Below, piece by piece: positions 47,810-59,700 of a stretch of DNA of 64,000 nucleotides. Source of the stretch: Nematostella vectensis (Eukaryota; Cnidaria; Anthozoa; Actiniaria; Edwardsiidae). The DNA lies in NCBI RefSeq assembly GCF_932526225.1, contig NC_064037.1, forward strand, positions 4,304,996 to 4,368,995, written 5' to 3'. Both the position numbers and the translations under genes were made by a program. The notes under the pieces are model-generated. The model did no database searches. It saw only the letters and a program-made list of their open reading frames with translations, and was not told where the DNA came from. How positions within the stretch are numbered: the stretch's first letter is position 1; the number at the start of each line of letters is the position of its first letter.

Positions 47810-48480
47810 ATAATAATAATAATATAGTTTATTAAAGCCTTTTGCAGTCTTACAGTAACAAATTTAGAGAAGCGATCTGTACTGTATTTACAGGGACAGG
47901 GTGAAACTTTCTTCCAGACCTAAGGCACATGCTGTGTTTTGAATCAATGTCTGTTATGAATCAGGTAATAAACCGGACTACTAGGCTTAATGTTATCCAC
48001 ACGTCTGTTTTCTAAAGTCATGATGTTGGCTTGTGCTAGGGCATCAGTCATGATGTTGGCTTGTGCTAGGGCGTCACAATACTTCACCCCAGGCCAGATG
48101 ATGCCTAAGGCAATCTTCTGAATGTTCCCTTATTGATCATTAAGATATTTGAGTAAACCAGCGAAAACAACCGAGGCATATTCCATTGACGATCTGATTA
48201 GCACTCAGTAAATCAACACAATAACGGCAGGTGAAACATTACATTTTTTAGCTGTCGAAGGGCGTAAAGCCTGTTGGCTTTCTTCACCAAGTCGTTGCAA
48301 TGTGCAGCCATGATAGGTAATGTGATAAGTACACTCCGAGCAACTTAAAGGTGTGAACCTGTTCGATAAGTGAGCCTCCGATTGCAATGGGTCTGGGCAC
48401 ACAACTATTATAGTGAAAAAAGTCAACAGACATGCATTTGCACTTGAACAGTTTTAGGCGCACATTATTTGGATTTTCTA
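47810..48480 (-). pseudogene. 3' fragment of a CR1/L2-type LINE reverse transcriptase
   Basis: On the minus strand, broken frames read KLFKCKCMSVDF, then IAIGGSLIEQVHTFKLLGVY, LSHYLSWLHI, HCNDLVKKANRLYALRQLK and further pieces similar to EYASVVFAG and GVKYCDALAQANIMTLENRR. The F-K-x-LGV block followed by L-x-W and then NR-LYALR-LK is the typical order at the end of the reverse transcriptase domain in CR1/jockey-like non-LTR elements. The element ends in a TTA-type simple tail (47810-47826), as this group often does. Several stops and frameshifts show it is dead. The 28-bp unit tcatgatgttggcttgtgct is duplicated inside it (48020-48075). Confidence 0.7.
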
Positions 48481-48793
48481 TTTCTGTTATTCTGATATTC
48501 TTAGAGAAAAAGTGAGCAAAAGTAGTAATATGTTTTGTTTCATAGGTGTTCATATCTGCTAATAAGATGGTGTTTATATAAGAAAGAGTATGGTAAAACA
48601 ACTGGAATGAAATTTGTAGGTTTGTATATAGAGTTGTCTGCTTATAAAAGTGTCTGTCCCTTGGCAGATGGTGACTGTCTAATGTTGTGTTCAGTTTAGC
48701 AGATTCAACAAATAGCCAAAAATAAATCTACTAACAAAAAAGCTGGCAAGTCTTAAATTAAATGTATGTGATTGCAGGTACTTTTGCAATTCC

Positions 48794-49217
48794 TACAGTG
48801 GGGCCTTGATTTTACGATATGCCTCGGGAGAAATAAAATGCATTGTAAAATCGAGGTATCATTACAAAGAGGTCCTAGATTTTACGACATGAAGGAGTCA
48901 TCTTTTTCTCTCTGTAATACTGTGATCTGTATTCAACAAGATCTGTTAAATAAAAAAAAATCGATTAACTGTACTGTAGGTGCCTGGTTTTTCTCTCTTT
49001 GTTGAGAAAAAATCAGTAATATCGTTATATGGAGGTCAAAATTATGCTTTGGACAACATATTTGTATCGTAAAATCAAGAATATTGTTGTATCCAATATC
49101 GTAATATGGAGGTAATCTCCTATGCATTTTACTGTATTTTCGCCGAGTGAAAGGAATGCTATTGTAGAATCTAGGTTATCGGAAAATCCAGTTTCGGGAA
49201 GTCTAGGTTTCACTGTA
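48794..49217. mobile_element. MITE with pogo/Tc-like ends just downstream of TXNL4A
   Basis: The ends tacagtggggccttgatttt and (reverse complement of the right end) tacagtgaaacctagacttc are inverted repeats bounded by TA. Several copies of the motif attttacgatat occur in both orientations inside. CAGTG…CCTNGATTNTACGA-type ends with TA duplication are seen in pogo/Tigger-like elements. The right end is 26 bp from the TXNL4A stop codon, so it may supply part of that gene's 3' UTR. Confidence 0.65.
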
Positions 49218-49243
49218 TTTTCAATTCTTTCATGCGTTTTACA

Positions 49244-49672
49244 CTAATATCTGTATTTTGTGGAGTAATCCTTTGGTGAAACCACAAGACCTCGGCCTTT
49301 TCTTGCACCTCGATACACTGTCTCAACGATATCGACCATTTCCTGCTTATCATCAAGTGCCCAGTTAATCTTGTTGTTGTTACCAGTACCCAGATCAATC
49401 ATAATGTGCTTATTTCGGTAGAAGAACATGATGGTGCAGGGGTCGTAGAGTTCATACATCTTGTTAAAGTCTGGACATTGAGTGATGTCAACCAAGTAAA
49501 ACACAGCGAAATTCTTGCATTTGTCGGCGATGGAATATAAAAGTTCGTCCATCTTCATGCAGGTTGGATCCCAATCGTGACCAAAACGAATAACAACAAC
49601 CTTATCCTCCTCTGACATGATGGCTTGATCGACTTGCCAGCCATTTTGGAGATGCGGTAACATATACGACAT
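49244..49672 (-). CDS. TXNL4A: TXNL4A / DIM1, U5 snRNP 15-kDa thioredoxin-like protein
   Basis: A single uninterrupted frame of 142 residues, the exact length of the human protein, starts at ATG 49672 and ends at TAA 49244. It has the family hallmarks MSYMLPHL, VVIRFGHDWDPTCMKMDE, FAVFYLVDITQCPDFNKMYE, NKHIMIDLGTGNNNKINWA and RGARKGRGLVVSPKDYSTKY. The protein has a thioredoxin fold without the CXXC pair. It sits in the U5 snRNP and U4/U6.U5 tri-snRNP, where it is needed for pre-mRNA splicing. No intron interrupts the coding sequence. No poly-A tail or target duplication is seen beside it, so I have no evidence that it is a retrocopy. The frame is fully intact. Confidence 0.97.
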   Translation of the reverse strand: MSYMLPHLQNGWQVDQAIMSEEDKVVVIRFGHDWDPTCMKMDELLYSIADKCKNFAVFYLVDITQCPDFNKMYELYDPCTIMFFYRNKHIMIDLGTGNNNKINWALDDKQEMVDIVETVYRGARKGRGLVVSPKDYSTKYRY

Positions 49673-51304
49673 TTTCGAGAATTGTAATCACCAAATCCCA
49701 CAGAAGAGTATTTCAACAGCTTAATAAGCCTTCTATCTTGATGCTAGATTAGGTTATCGGCAAAGAAGACAAAACTTCGTTCAATTATTTGAATTATAGG
49801 GCAGTTCGTTGCTTTGAAGAAGACAAGGTAATCCTATGGTCGGCTATCCCATGATGCACTGCCAGCAATTATTGTATCCAGATCTATCACGGTCATTCAA
49901 CCACAGGTAGCCCAATCTGACAATACCAGAAAAAAGATCAAGCAAACAAACTAACCCGCGAAAACAGAAATGGGCGCATTTATTTAGCAATAGCGTATAG
50001 AATGGCCCTTAACATGTAAATTCGGGAGTCCTCGTCGAGGATTTGGCTTTTCTACATTGTTGCGTTAGGTTCCCGTGAGGGTTTCGCCACAAACCGTATA
50101 ACAATCCAACGATGTGTAAAGATATATGTATTCGATCTAGAATGAATGGAAGTTATTTGATTTACATTGACTTAAAGATTGCATGAAATCAGAGCTTCTT
50201 TACAGTTATTCAAACTCACAAATTAACTTACTTCTGTGGCTTATCCGATCGTGTTTTCTGATTCTCAAAGTCCTGGTTAGCTGTAGGTTTTGTAATCGTA
50301 CTGGTTAGCTGTATTTCAGAGTTCCGATCTCGGTTACTGTTGATCTTACTGATTTACAATGGAATATAATCACGTGGTTGAAATCGATATTAACGAAACT
50401 GTCACTTGTCACTTATGTAATAGATTTATGCCGAAACGTACATCATCGGATATCCCCGGGTATCGGTCAATGTCAAGATAAGAGGGGATCTGAAAAATTA
50501 CGTAGGACCCAATCCCCCTCCAACAGCGTCAAGTTTATCTCTAAAGATCTCCCCCTCCTACATTCATTTAAAACTGTAGTCACTTCTCCCCTAATGTATT
50601 CTACTTAGGCATGAAGATAAACATCAGCACCGCTTAGCTTAGTTCGACTAAACCGCCAAATGTCCGGGAAGCAGTTGTTGAAAAATTATAATTGGCTATA
50701 TACAATTAGGGACCAAAAAGCCCAAATGCTTAACAAATCTTACCTTTGTCGTCTGTGCTTACGGGAGTCCGCTTTCTATGTTTGGGCTCAGGCGACATCA
50801 AGACAAACAACGAGCTCATTTTGTCGCTAAGGGTTGAGAGATATATAGAGATTCATAGAACAGAGCGGTCCTTAGTGAGACTACTGCAAAGAGGTCCTTA
50901 AAGTTTGCATTGATTTTGTGTTTAAAGGAAAAGATGACTTTTTAACCATTTGCGCGAAATTTCGATCAATCTGGATACAAAACGAACATTTTGATGTCAT
51001 TTAAAGTAAGCCCCTCCCTTTTATGTGAAAAAGTGAAGGCTGAACCCCCTATCTTGACATTATTTCAACTTAGTCCCCCCTCTCTGGTTTTACGGCCCCC
51101 CCTCCTGAAAATTATTGCACAGTAGCTTTCTTTCTCTTCTCTACCTCCCCCTACCCCTTCCCCCTCCGCCGGCAGGTTTCTAGTTAAAAGGAGGAGGTTG
51201 GTTCTTTCGAACCCCATGGAATTTTCTCTGTATCCCTCACAGCTTTCTGGCTTTGGAATATCCAATCATTTGAAATCTGAAACTTTATTTTTGGTATATT
51301 TATA
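49673..51304. other. Upstream flank of TXNL4A and intergenic DNA
   Basis: I see no gene or structured repeat. C/T-rich patches occur at 51010-51170. Confidence 0.45.
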
Positions 51305-52135
<831 letters not shown>

Positions 52136-53063
52136 GGCTTGAGTTTTTTTGGTGAGTTGAGTTTTTTTGGTGAGTTGAGTTTTTTTGGTGAGTTGAGTTT
52201 TTTCGTGAGTTGAGTTTTTTTGGTGAGTTGAGTTTTTTTGGTGAGTTGAGTTTTTTTGGTGAGTTGAGTTTTTTTGGTGAGTTGAGTTTTTTTGGTGAGT
52301 TGAGTTTTTTTGGTGAGTTGACTTTTTTTGGTGAGTTGACTTTTTTTGGTGAGTTGAGTTTTTTTTGGTGAGTTGAGTTTTTTTGGTGAGTTGAGTTTTT
52401 TTGGTGAGTTGAGTTTTTTTGGTGAGTTGAGTTTTTTTGGTGAGTTGAGTTTTTTTGGTGAGTTGAGTTTTTTTGGTGAGTTGAGTTTTTTGGTGAGTTG
52501 AGTTTTTTCGTGAGTTGAGCTTTTTTGGTGAGTTGAGTTTTTTTGGTGAGTTGAGTTTTTTTGGTGAGTTGAGTTTTTCGTGAGTTGAGTTTTTTTGGTG
52601 AGTTGAGTTTTTTTGGTGAGTTGAGTTTTTTTGGTGAGTTGAGTTTTTTTGGTGAGTTGAGTTTTTTTGGTGAGTTAAGTTTTTTTGGTGAGTTGAGTTT
52701 TTTTGGTGAGTTGAGTTTTTTTGGTGAGTTGAGTTTTTTTGGTGAGTTGAGCTTTTTTGGTGAGTTGAGCTTTTTTGGTGAGTTGAGTTTTTTTGGTGAG
52801 TTGAGTTTTTTTGGTGAGTTGAGTTTTTTTGGTGAGTTGAGCTTTTTTGGTGAGTTGAGCTTTTTTGGTGAGTTGAGTTTTTTTGGTGAGTTGAGTTTTT
52901 TTGGTGAGTTGAGTTTTTTTGGTGAGTTGAGTTTTTTTGGTGAGTTGAGTTTTTTCGTGAGTTGAGTTTTTTCGTGAGTTGAGTTTTTTTGGTGAGTTGA
53001 GTTTTTTCGTGAGTTGAGTTTTTTTGGTGAGTTGAGTTTTTTTGGTGAGTTGAGTTTTTTGTA
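52136..53063. repeat. 18-bp minisatellite, about 51 copies
   Basis: The unit gagtttttttggtgagtt (18 bp) repeats with occasional variants (ttttttcgtgag, gagctttttt, gactttttt). One frame stays open for 126 codons as SFFGEL repeats because the period is 3n. It is not a gene. Confidence 0.97.
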
Positions 53064-54543
53064 AGCTGGTAGCTGGAATGCCCTATTCAGCTATTGAGAT
53101 TTTCAGGTGTGGCTGGAAAGGCTAAAGACAAGTTTAAATAATAGGTAGTCTGCGCAGGCTTGGTGGAACAAGGGAAATGAATCAACACAAAGCTTGAATG
53201 GTATGCTTTACGCCTCTGTAAAAACTGCCAGTTACGCTTGCGTTTCTAACATTCGAAAGTAAATTCTTTGTCGGAGAGTAAGGATTTAAACAAACAGACG
53301 ATTTCCAGGCATGAACACAGGTTTTGCTTAAAGAGGGGGGGAGTCACAGGTATGGAAAGAGAATAGTATTTAACGATCGTTCACAAAAAATGACCCACTT
53401 TTTGGCAGCCATTATTTTCGCGCGAACGAGTTTGAACTGCTTCATTAAAATGGTTCATTTTCATTCTTTGGATAGCACCTGCATTTCACCCTTATGTTGA
53501 TTTATTTCCTAATTTGTTGTCAAACTTCCGCCAGAGGGTACATATGGCTCTTGAGTTTCTTTTTGTCCCGGGATATCCGCCCCAGAACGCACGCACTGCA
53601 AAAAGTTTACTTATAAATAGGTTAGCTTCCTTTGACAAACTATGGATCGTATATGCTTACTGAAAGTGCTGGTTGAAAACAACACGACAAATCAAACTAC
53701 CGTAACCTAAATATTCGAAAAATGTTAAAATAAACTACTTTGATATAACTACAATATAATAAATCATCTACAGGAAAGGTATGTCGAAAAGCTGCAACCT
53801 AAGATAAATCTTGGGAGCAGGGAGGTGCGTTTTTTAAAGTCTATTCAGTCAGCATAGTAACTGTATTCTATGGGAGACGCGTTTCCTCTTAGCCCCGAAG
53901 GATATTCGCAAGCCGACCAGCATTGGCCTGAGTTGTCAATCAAACAATTACCTTTTTAAATAATACTAAATACTACTCATCTAGAAAAAGGGGCCGCAAC
54001 CCCTGGCCTACGGGCCTGTTGGCTTGTTGACTAACAAAACTGTCCGCCGTTAACGTTCAAAGCGCATGAACCTGAACACGTTCTAAGGAAGGATTAAAGA
54101 CTGGAAGAACAAACCGTGTGCGTCAGATGTAAGGAAAGCTTATAGAATAAACTCTTCAGAAGCATTAGGCTAGTAGTACAAATTGGGGCGTATAGACCGC
54201 TTTAAATGTAACAAGCCTTATAGTAAAAACTGTTAAGATGTAAGGAAGTGTAAGGAAGGCTAATAGTACAAACTGTGTACGGATGTAAGGAAAGCTGCAA
54301 AAACTGACTGTATAGTAGAAATAAGGCTAGAAAACAGCATGTTTAGAGAAGGAAATGAGAAGATTTACCAAAGAAATGCAGTGATGCTGAAAGAAGGACT
54401 ATCTAGGTGTATGGGGAGCTCAAGATACAGCTATTCAGATGCAATGTTATCTAGATGAAAGAAAAACCTTTTTTTGTCAAACGATAAGAAGGAAGAGGCT
54501 GCTTGATTGTGTACTGGAGGGATACATAAATATGTTAGCATCG
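53064..54543. other. Downstream flank of the GPCR gene
   Basis: AT-rich DNA with no supported gene. The words taaggaa and agtacaaactg recur several times at 54120-54300, which suggests a very decayed repeat. Confidence 0.4.
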
Positions 54544-56155
54544 TCATTTCTTGCAGAGAATTAATTTCGAGAACATATTTGCGTAAAATTTGCACATCGT
54601 TCCATAGCAGATGGGATGCAGTGCGCTGGGGAAGCACGTCAGAAGGTATGCGTACTTGCGAGTTATAGTGAAATGCGACCAAGTCATCCATGACGTTGCA
54701 CGGAAGTACTCCAGCATGAAGAAAACCTGCAAACATAATCAGGAGAACATAAAGCCTAGTTCATACGCCGTTCTTTCCATGTGCCTTTCTTAATGCAAAT
54801 ACATGCAAATGAACGAGTTCGAATGTTTCATTCCTTTGCATGCATTTACATTTTAGGAACAGCAAATGGAAAGAACGGCGTATGAAATAGGCCTAAGTAT
54901 AGACCTGCGATAGTGACAAAGACTTCGCTTCTCAAGCCAGTCGACCGGAGTTCAATCCCAGGTCAGCTCAACTTGGCATTTTTTTTAGTGGTGTAAATAC
55001 CTGGCTCTCAACATTGAAGAATGTGAATCCCCATCATATGATATTTTCGGATAAAGATTTAACATTTTAGGTTCTACACTTAGTGAGTGAGAACGTGATA
55101 CAAATTTTGCCTGGTCATCACTTGGAATAAAAAAGCAGCCAATTTAGATTGCCATGCTCTCCAAAATATCTTATCAATCATTTTTGCTTGAATGTTATGT
55201 CCATTCCTCTGTTGTATTAAAATATTACCTGGTATGGTATGTAACAGCCGATGTAGATGACTACAATCATGTAAATCATACGAAGTAAGTCGTGCTCCAT
55301 CTTCTTTAGATCTTTCATCCCTGTGTTACCATCCTCAGGCGGGGGACTCACAACAATCAAAACAGTATCGTTGCTGTTCCCCCCTGAACCAGTTACCCCA
55401 AGAACGCTGCTTGTCTGCATCGAGATCTCTTCACGGGAGTGGTTTCGCTTGATGTGACGTTTAAGCTTGGAAGCGACCCCCCCGTATGCGATAACCATGA
55501 TGGCCCCGGGAATAAAAAAGTTGAGGAGGGAGCGAGTGAGATAGAAGTGGCGGAGACGGGGGGACGGGTGGTTGTCAAGGGTTTCCCCAGGGAATAGCTC
55601 AATGCACCAGTAGGAGACATCATCATAGACGCTCTTGACTTGGGTCTCAAGGATGAAGGTGAGCAGACTTATCGAGACTCCGGCAAGCCAGACGATGGCC
55701 ATCATTACCCGGAGTCTCCTACATGACAGGTGCACGTTAGCAATTCGCCTGGTCAGCATTACCCTAAACCTTAAGATGGCAATGATCGCGAGTGACCACG
55801 GTATCACAAAATAAGAGAGCAACAGCAACGAGTTCACCAGTCGACACATGAAGCTGCCAAATATCCAAGTTTTCAACTCATCGTAGATCTGCAGAAATGG
55901 CAAACACAGAGAACCAAGCAACTCCGCGACCGCCATATTGGTTACAAGATAGTAAGTAAGCGGTTTGCGCATGTCTGGTAGTTCACGTATGGCCTTGACG
56001 ACGGCGCAGTTGCCAATAAGTGACGCAAGGATGACGAGAGAGAAAAGCGTGAGTCGAAACACGTTTGATGCAAATGTTTCCGTGTCATATTGTCCCGGTG
56101 TCACTCGACAGCCTGGGCTGAGAGGGTTTTCACTGCAGTTGATTGTGAGATTCAT
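54544..56155 (-). CDS. Rhodopsin-class (class A) GPCR, peptide-receptor-like, two exons
   Basis: Exon 1 is 56155-55229 and exon 2 is 54726-54544 (TGA); the join is phase 0. The product has 369 residues. The N-terminus carries sequons (N2-L-T, N6-C-S). Helices: TM1 33-55 with GN (48-49), TM2 67-90, TM3 104-130 starting at Cys104, TM4 149-171, TM5 207-229 with Pro216, TM6 291-315 with C304-Y-I-P307, TM7 about 334-355 with H346-PICY350 in place of NPxxY. Cys104 and Cys184 can form the conserved disulphide. Two positions are unusual: the TM2 Asp is Glu78 (NMAVAELL), and the DRY triplet reads Leu128-Arg129-Phe130. The arrangement resembles neuropeptide-type receptors; no ligand can be inferred. 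The intron falls directly after CYIPYQ in TM6. The acceptor ttgtttcag at 56159 suggests an upstream 5' UTR exon, and the ATG at 56155 follows it closely. Confidence 0.92.
54754..54892. mobile_element. Foldback MITE in the GPCR intron
   Basis: The sequence gcctagttcatacgccgttc with ttttccat-type continuation and its reverse complement bound a 139-bp segment (perfect over catacgccgttctttccat). The inside has a second nested inversion (aaatacatgcaaatgaac with gcatgcattt). No coding capacity is present. Confidence 0.75.
54896..54985 (+). repeat. tRNA-like SINE fragment
   Basis: The stretch agttcaatcccaggtcagct at about 54950-54968 matches a T-arm/B-box pattern, and cgcttctcaagccag could be an anticodon-arm remnant. 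A T run follows at 54980. The acceptor stem and A box are poor, so it is a decayed tRNA-derived sequence at best. Confidence 0.3.
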
Positions 56156-56460
56156 CGCCTGAAACAAGTGAAACACGTGAATGTTAGAGGCGCGGTTCTT
56201 TGATTTCTCTTAACAACAGAGGTATTTTACACAAAAGCAGTGCCCCGATTTTTGAGGTGGTCTCTAATGCAATTTGTTTTTCAAAATCAGGTTAAAACCT
56301 CTCTCGTACTCATTAGTACAAGTAGAAAGACTACAAGAAGCTGTAGAAAAACTAGGTGGTCTGCGTAGGCGTGGCGAGACAAGCTATAAATTAACAAGAA
56401 AAGGTCGGACTCGAAGGACTAACGCTCGAACCGTCTGCGGAAACACCGTTTTCACTTGGA

Positions 56461-56712
56461 CGTAGGCACAAGCGCAGCGCCACGTCATTTTCAGGTTCTC
56501 ACTGGAACGCAAGCGCAAGAGGAAGCGCAAGAGAACGCAACTGCTTGATTTTTTTTGCGCTTGCGCTTGTGTTTGACATGAACGTAAGCGCAAGCGCAGC
56601 GCACCTCATTTTCCGATTCTCTCTGGAACGCAAGCGCAAGAAGAGGTGCAAGAGAACGCAACTGCTTGATTTTGTGTTGCGTTTCAGTTTGCGATTACGC
56701 TTGCGTCCTAGT
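56461..56712. repeat. Two tandem copies of a ~120-bp palindromic unit (gcgcaagcgc-rich)
   Basis: The block from 56461 (gtaggcacaagcgcagcgcc … tggaacgcaagcgcaagagg … gagaacgcaactgcttgatt) is repeated from 56583 with about 10 percent change. Each copy starts with gcgcaagcgc-type sequence and ends with its complement, so each can fold on itself. The same gcgcaagcgc word appears at 14-25 of the window. Confidence 0.75.
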
Positions 56713-59700
56713 AAGAACCAGCCTTCACAGAGGTATATAGCACACATTTTCATATTATCATTGTCATAACTCATTGGTTTTCAAGCCAGAGTTTGTTCTC
56801 AAACCTGTTCCTGCAAGTTCCTGCTTCTGGCTAATCGTTGTCGCTGTTTTGTTATGTTGACGGTGCTTACGGTACAGCTCTTACTTTACCTTTACTTTAT
56901 GAGTCAAGTTCGGCTTCCTCTCAATAAATATAGGGAAATAAACCACCGCTGGCTTAACCATTAGAGGGGAACATTTCATCGTTTACTCGTTTCCCGCTAA
57001 AAAGGTGTTTAACAAGGCAATTACACCTCGCATTTCCACAGCCTGGCTTTTTTGTGGCCTCGTTAACTGATATAAACTTATGCAAAGTTTCCGTTGAACG
57101 GAAAGTCAAAAAGATTAAAATCTTTCGGGATTTCTCCTCACGCAAGACCATAAGAGAGATAACTACAGTAAAATGCTACTCCTTAAAACTGAGTATTATT
57201 TAGCAACTAGTTCTGGGAGATGGGGGAGGGTGTGTAATTAGGGGTCCCCATTTCCGATGTTTCGCTCTTCGTTTGAAAAAACTCTATTACACAATTCTTT
57301 CTTCAATCCTAATCCGCAACACACTGTCGGCGACGTGCCGCTGCCTGCGGGACTACTTATGAGAGAGGAATATCAAAATACAAACACCACTTTTTTAAAT
57401 CTAATCCGTGATCCGTTAACGTCTTTTTTTGCCATTTTTGACCCGGATCCGCCGATCCCAAAGACCTATTCGCATCCTAATTTGTTTTTATCACTTAAAG
57501 GACAGACTCGTTTAACGCAGTGACTAACGATCCGGCAGCCGGATGGGGTCCTAAAAAAACTAACGGTCCGGCAGTCCGAAATAACCCTATGTTTCTCGTT
57601 GAATCAATTTGATCTAATTTATCTGTGGGCTCAAACAAATGGATTCTAGAGTGCTACCCTTGAAACAGAAACTCAAATAAATGGCCGTTTATTTATTAAG
57701 AGAAATATAATGCGACTTTGGGAAAAGATTCTTAGTGGATCAATTTACTCCGTCTAGTAGAAAGACGGGCCTTGAACGCATTATACGTCAGGACGAACTA
57801 AATGATTTTGTTCGACTTTAAACCAGATAAAGTATCCGGAGCGAGCATTATACGTGGCGCATCATACGTCTGTAGTATAAAGACGGCAAAAAAATTCTCA
57901 GTATAAGTATAAGTATTAGAAAAGATTTTAAAAAAGGTGGGCCAATGAGAAAGGGGCGAACGAATGATTCTTAAAACTACATGCTTTAGAAATGTGGTAA
58001 TTTTCAAGATTGGAGTAGGAAAAACCGAACTATCTAGGTTAATTTAAAATGGTCATATTTTATCAGCACCTAAATATTTATCAACGCAAGCAGAATTTCC
58101 GAAAGCTACCTCTGATTATGGAACTGAAAAGCTCTGCTAGCTCTTTCTTACCTAAGAGGCAAAGAAAGTCGGTGTTTGCCACCGATTTCTTTGATGGGTG
58201 TCATAATGGATAAGATTGCTCGACTATTTGTCTTATCTCAAAATTTAACGCACAGGTTGTTTTTTTAGACAGAATAATCTAAGTGATCAAAAATAATATT
58301 CCTTAAAAAGAAATTATTATCTGAGGTCTGCCAATGACCTGACACTTGTTTAACATGGATTTGCTCGAAAGATTGCCAAAGAATCTTTAACAGTTTTGCT
58401 CGTTTAATACGTTACCCAGACGACCCTTGTTAGTGAAATTTTGTTTGACAGATTGCAAATAAATGGAAAGTAACCATACATCGATCAATATATAATATCG
58501 TTAGCTATTTAGATGTGATTAGCTATCGTGGTATAACATAAAAGGCATTAAAAGCCCTTTTTGGCGAGTATAAATACTGTTAATAAATAAAACTCGAACA
58601 GCGAAAGCCTAATAAAAACCGAATAAAAGGTTTTATTTATAAAATGTGTGATAAAATTACTTGCGCACGAAGATGTAGCGTCTGCATTTGCAAAGTGGCA
58701 CTTAAAGGTCGGGTGTTTTTGAAGATACAATACAATGTTTTAATAACTTAGTCGCGAGATGTTTTTAGGGTCGATTGCGATCGATCCAAGGATTAAATAA
58801 TAACATCGGCAGCTCACGAAAACTTTGAATTTTAACTCACTTCTTGCTGTACCCTGCATTTCTTTCGACTAAATGGCAGGTTTAGTTGGGTAAGACATAG
58901 TATTTCCTTAGGCGAGAACCATCACTTTTCACATTATTCCTCCCGTCAAAAAAATCAAACAAATAAGGTAAGCCTTATTTACTTGCTTACTTTTAGCGTA
59001 GTTATATTACGTTCTTCTTGTAGTTTTCTTTTACAATATATGATATCTGATATATAAAAAAAGCTGAAATAAGAATATTATCAACTATAAATCATCATAA
59101 AAGCGGGCATCAGGAAAATATATTCACACGTCATTCATTGTGCGTCTAGTCTGCGTCTAGAGTTTGAAGGTTTTTTTGAACCCCTTAGGGGTCGAAACTT
59201 TAAAAGCATCCAAAAGACAAATGTCAAATTCTCCTGGCTAGCTTTCCTATCTCTTTTTAGCGCCGTAGCAGGCCTCGAATAATGTTGGGAGGGGAGGGGG
59301 CACGGTACAGAATCATCAAGAAAGTCATGGGGCACAGTCATGTCCCCCCTGGTCATTTCCTTATTATTTTTAAACATATTTGGGAGGGGGGGCACGTGCC
59401 CCCAAATGCACTACCCCCTGCTACGGCCCTGCTTTCAAGGCTGGTTTCCTGATGATCTTACTCGATCGCACAAGACTGCAGGTAATTTGATCAATCGTAA
59501 CCGATCGCAGCAAGAGTTTTGTGTCCAATCTAGTGCGATCAAATGGAAAGTAGCTTTGACGCAGCCAACGCTTCATTGATATGACAGTGGAAAATCGGTT
59601 GTAATTGCTAGCCAAGCGTGTAGCTAGAGGTTGGCGTCAGCAGAAAGCTGCGTATCCCCAAAAGCGTTTTTTTTAGGAATCCTCAAATACTATGCATTTT

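Noticed and set aside
52585..52965. 126-codon SFFGEL repeat frame
   Set aside because: It is an artefact of the 18-bp minisatellite.
54431..54736. 101-codon frame overlapping the second GPCR exon
   Set aside because: It is the wrong frame. The in-phase frame carries the TM7 HPxxY motif and joins exon 1 in phase 0.
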